Part shown: one piece after another, positions 62,282 through 64,000 of the stretch
How positions within the stretch are numbered: the stretch's first letter is position 1
How the letters are laid out: each line of letters begins with the position of its first letter
Source: Dorea sp. AM10-31
GTDB taxonomy: Bacteria > Bacillota > Clostridia > Lachnospirales > Lachnospiraceae
Direction: 5' to 3'
Length of the DNA stretch: 64,000 nucleotides
Assembly: GCF_003435815.1 (NCBI RefSeq)
Contig: NZ_QTUV01000008.1
Span: forward strand, 87,349 to 151,348
Notes under the pieces: generated by a model
Told to the model about the DNA's origin: nothing
Database searches by the model: none
What the model saw: only the letters and a program-made list of their open reading frames with translations
Position numbers and translations under genes: made by a program

Positions 62282-63904
62282 ATGATTACTTTATCAGGAA
62301 AAAGTGTATTTGGAGGAATTGCGATTGGAAAAATCGCATTTTACAAAAGAAATGAAATCCAGATCAAGCGGAGCCGTGTAGAAGATACCGAACAGGAAGT
62401 GAAGCGTTTTGAGGCTGCAAAAGAAAAAGCAGTCTCACAGCTTCAGGAATTACATGACAAGGCCCTGGATGACGTTGGCGAGACAAATGCCATGATTTTT
62501 GAAATTCACCAGATGATGCTGGAAGATCTAGACTATGTAGAGTCTATTGTAAATATTATTACTTCTCAGGAAGTGAATGCAGAATATGCAGTTGCGACAA
62601 CAGCCGATAATTTTGCGGCAATGTTTGCGGCGATGGATGATGCATATATGCAGGGACGTGCAGCGGATGTAAAAGATGTATCCGAACGTCTGATCCAGGT
62701 TTTAAGTGACCAGAACAGTGCATCCATGGAAATGAATGAACCGGTGATCATTGCAGCAGATGATCTTGTCCCAAGCGAGACAGTACAGCTGGATAAAGAA
62801 AAAGTTCTTTCTTTTATTACAATGTTCGGTTCTGCAAATTCACATACTGCAATTTTGGCAAGAACGATGAACATTCCGGCAGTGATTGGCATCGGAGAAG
62901 ACCTGAAAAAGGAATATGACGGAAAAGAAGCAATCGTAGACGGAATGGAAGGTGTAATCTACATCGATCCGGATAAAGAGACATTTACGCGTATGCGCGA
63001 GAAACAAAAAGAAGATCAGGAGCAGAAAGCACTATTGGAGCAGCTTAAGGGTAAAGAAAATATTACGAAAAGCGGTCAGAAAGTAATGGTATATGCCAAT
63101 ATCGGAAATCTTTCAGATGTTGGTGCTGTTCTTAAAAACGATGCAGGCGGTATTGGGCTGTTCCGAAGTGAGTTCTTATATCTGGAAAGTGAAACTTTCC
63201 CGACTGAGGAAGAGCAGTTTAAGGTATACAAACAGGTTGCGGAAAATATGGCAGGAAAACGTGTCATTATCCGTACGCTTGATATAGGAGCCGACAAGCA
63301 GGTAGATTATTTCGGACTGGATAAAGAAGAAAATCCGGCACTTGGATATCGTGCGATTCGTATCTGCCTGACAAGACAGGAGATTTTTAAGACACAGCTC
63401 CGTGCGCTGTATCGTGCATCGGCTTACGGTCAGATTGCAATCATGTTCCCAATGATCATATCTGTAGATGAAGTAAAGCAGATCAAAAAGATTATTGAGG
63501 AAGTAAAGCAGGAACTTAAGGAAGAAGGAATTGATTTCCGCGAGAATGTTGAACTTGGTGTTATGATCGAGACACCGGCAGCAGTCATGGTAAGTCGTGA
63601 CCTTGCAAAAGAAGTGGATTTCTTTAGTGTCGGAACAAATGACCTGACACAGTATACATTGGCGATCGACCGTCAGAATCAGAAGCTGGAACCGTTTTAT
63701 GATTCCCATCATCCGGCAGTATTATCTATGATCCGTATGGCAGCAGAAAATGCACATGCAGAAGGAAAATGGATTGGAATCTGCGGAGAACTCGGAGCAG
63801 ACTTAAGTCTGACAGAGACATTCCTTGAGATGGGAATTGATGAATTATCCGTTGCACCGGGAATGATTCTCCCGCTCCGCAAACGAATAAGAGAAGCAGA
63901 TTAG
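62282..63904 (+). CDS. ptsI: PTS enzyme I (fructose-operon copy)
   Basis: 540 residues. Active-site His188 in SANSHTAILARTMNIP, PEP-binding region DIGADKQVDYF and GVMIETPAAVM, catalytic Cys in IGICGELGAD. It is a paralogue of the 56481-58106 gene with almost equal length and the same His position, but clearly diverged in the HPr-binding helical domain (residues 20-150), where partner choice is decided. Last gene of the fructose operon. Possible roles: dedicated to the R46 HPr, or the main enzyme I. Confidence 0.93.
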   Translation: MITLSGKSVFGGIAIGKIAFYKRNEIQIKRSRVEDTEQEVKRFEAAKEKAVSQLQELHDKALDDVGETNAMIFEIHQMMLEDLDYVESIVNIITSQEVNAEYAVATTADNFAAMFAAMDDAYMQGRAADVKDVSERLIQVLSDQNSASMEMNEPVIIAADDLVPSETVQLDKEKVLSFITMFGSANSHTAILARTMNIPAVIGIGEDLKKEYDGKEAIVDGMEGVIYIDPDKETFTRMREKQKEDQEQKALLEQLKGKENITKSGQKVMVYANIGNLSDVGAVLKNDAGGIGLFRSEFLYLESETFPTEEEQFKVYKQVAENMAGKRVIIRTLDIGADKQVDYFGLDKEENPALGYRAIRICLTRQEIFKTQLRALYRASAYGQIAIMFPMIISVDEVKQIKKIIEEVKQELKEEGIDFRENVELGVMIETPAAVMVSRDLAKEVDFFSVGTNDLTQYTLAIDRQNQKLEPFYDSHHPAVLSMIRMAAENAHAEGKWIGICGELGADLSLTETFLEMGIDELSVAPGMILPLRKRIREAD

Positions 63905-64000
63905 AAGCAAAATAAAAAAATATAAACCCCTCCTAAAAATAATATAGTAGCCATGAGCAAAACTCCACACATTCAGTATTTATGCGGGTTTGCGAGGCAT
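63905..64000. other. Window end, no feature recognised
   Basis: 96 AT-rich bases after the last enzyme I gene. No terminator stem or start of a gene is convincing here. Confidence 0.6.

Overview
This window is about 64 kb of chromosome from a low-to-moderate GC, Gram-positive anaerobe. It most resembles a gut Lachnospiraceae (Clostridia) of the Dorea / Coprococcus / Mediterraneibacter type. The evidence is gene content (pyruvate phosphate dikinase, ATP-type PEP carboxykinase, clostridial 6S RNA, T-box control of pheST, SpoIID-domain protein, alpha2-type glycyl-tRNA synthetase), strong AGGAGG ribosome binding sites and TTGACA/TATAAT promoters. The species is an inference; no rRNA or tRNA gene was found.

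Layout. 1-6.2 kb: end of an NhaC-type antiporter, an M16C metalloprotease, then era - yqzL-like - recO. 6.2-10 kb: a decayed minus-strand gene fragment, apbE, a frameshifted FMN-binding/ferredoxin-like gene, and glyS. 10-14 kb: a threonine module, with sstT divergent from tdh-kbl. 14-18.4 kb: M18 aminopeptidase and ppdK. 18.4-24.7 kb is the accessory stretch: two tandem arrays of 42-bp repeats, a frameshifted nuclease-like gene, a strongly folded RNA-like element, a WYL regulator, an ORF-less group II intron remnant behind that regulator's terminator, and an XRE regulator divergent from two zinc-ribbon membrane proteins and a secreted protein. 24.8-34 kb: tautomerase with an NSS transporter, an ABC exporter, NiaR, a YitT protein, several small envelope genes and a PHP-domain protein. 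34-36.5 kb: feoAB on the minus strand. 36.5-43.6 kb: a thioester-like surface protein, leuCD, thrC broken by an in-frame stop, and pckA. 43.6-56 kb: 6S RNA, SpoIID protein, YihY, T-box-pheST, sppA, an RDD protein, queA, two unknown membrane proteins, a second YitT and an SseB-like protein. 56-64 kb: cspA, then a phosphotransferase block of a stand-alone enzyme I followed by fruR-fruK-fruA-ptsH-ptsI.

How the genes work together. SstT would import serine/threonine and Tdh plus Kbl would split threonine to glycine and acetyl-CoA, while the biosynthetic thrC carries a stop at codon 35. The sequence as given therefore points to threonine uptake and catabolism. PpdK, PckA and two complete PTS enzyme I genes place many of the PEP-consuming and PEP-forming steps here. 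The HPr in the fructose operon keeps the catalytic His15 but has Arg at position 46, so it should not respond to HPr kinase.

Quality note. Two frameshifted genes need three corrections, and each is restored by adding one A to an A-run (8002-8006, 8162-8165, 19212-19218). This pattern could be homopolymer sequencing error or real decay/phase variation, and it should be settled before calling those genes dead. The most novel-looking items are the folded element at 19823-19994, the 42-bp arrays that run exactly into a start codon, the XRE/zinc-ribbon cluster with an operator inside its promoter, and the non-phosphorylatable-at-46 HPr with duplicated enzyme I.
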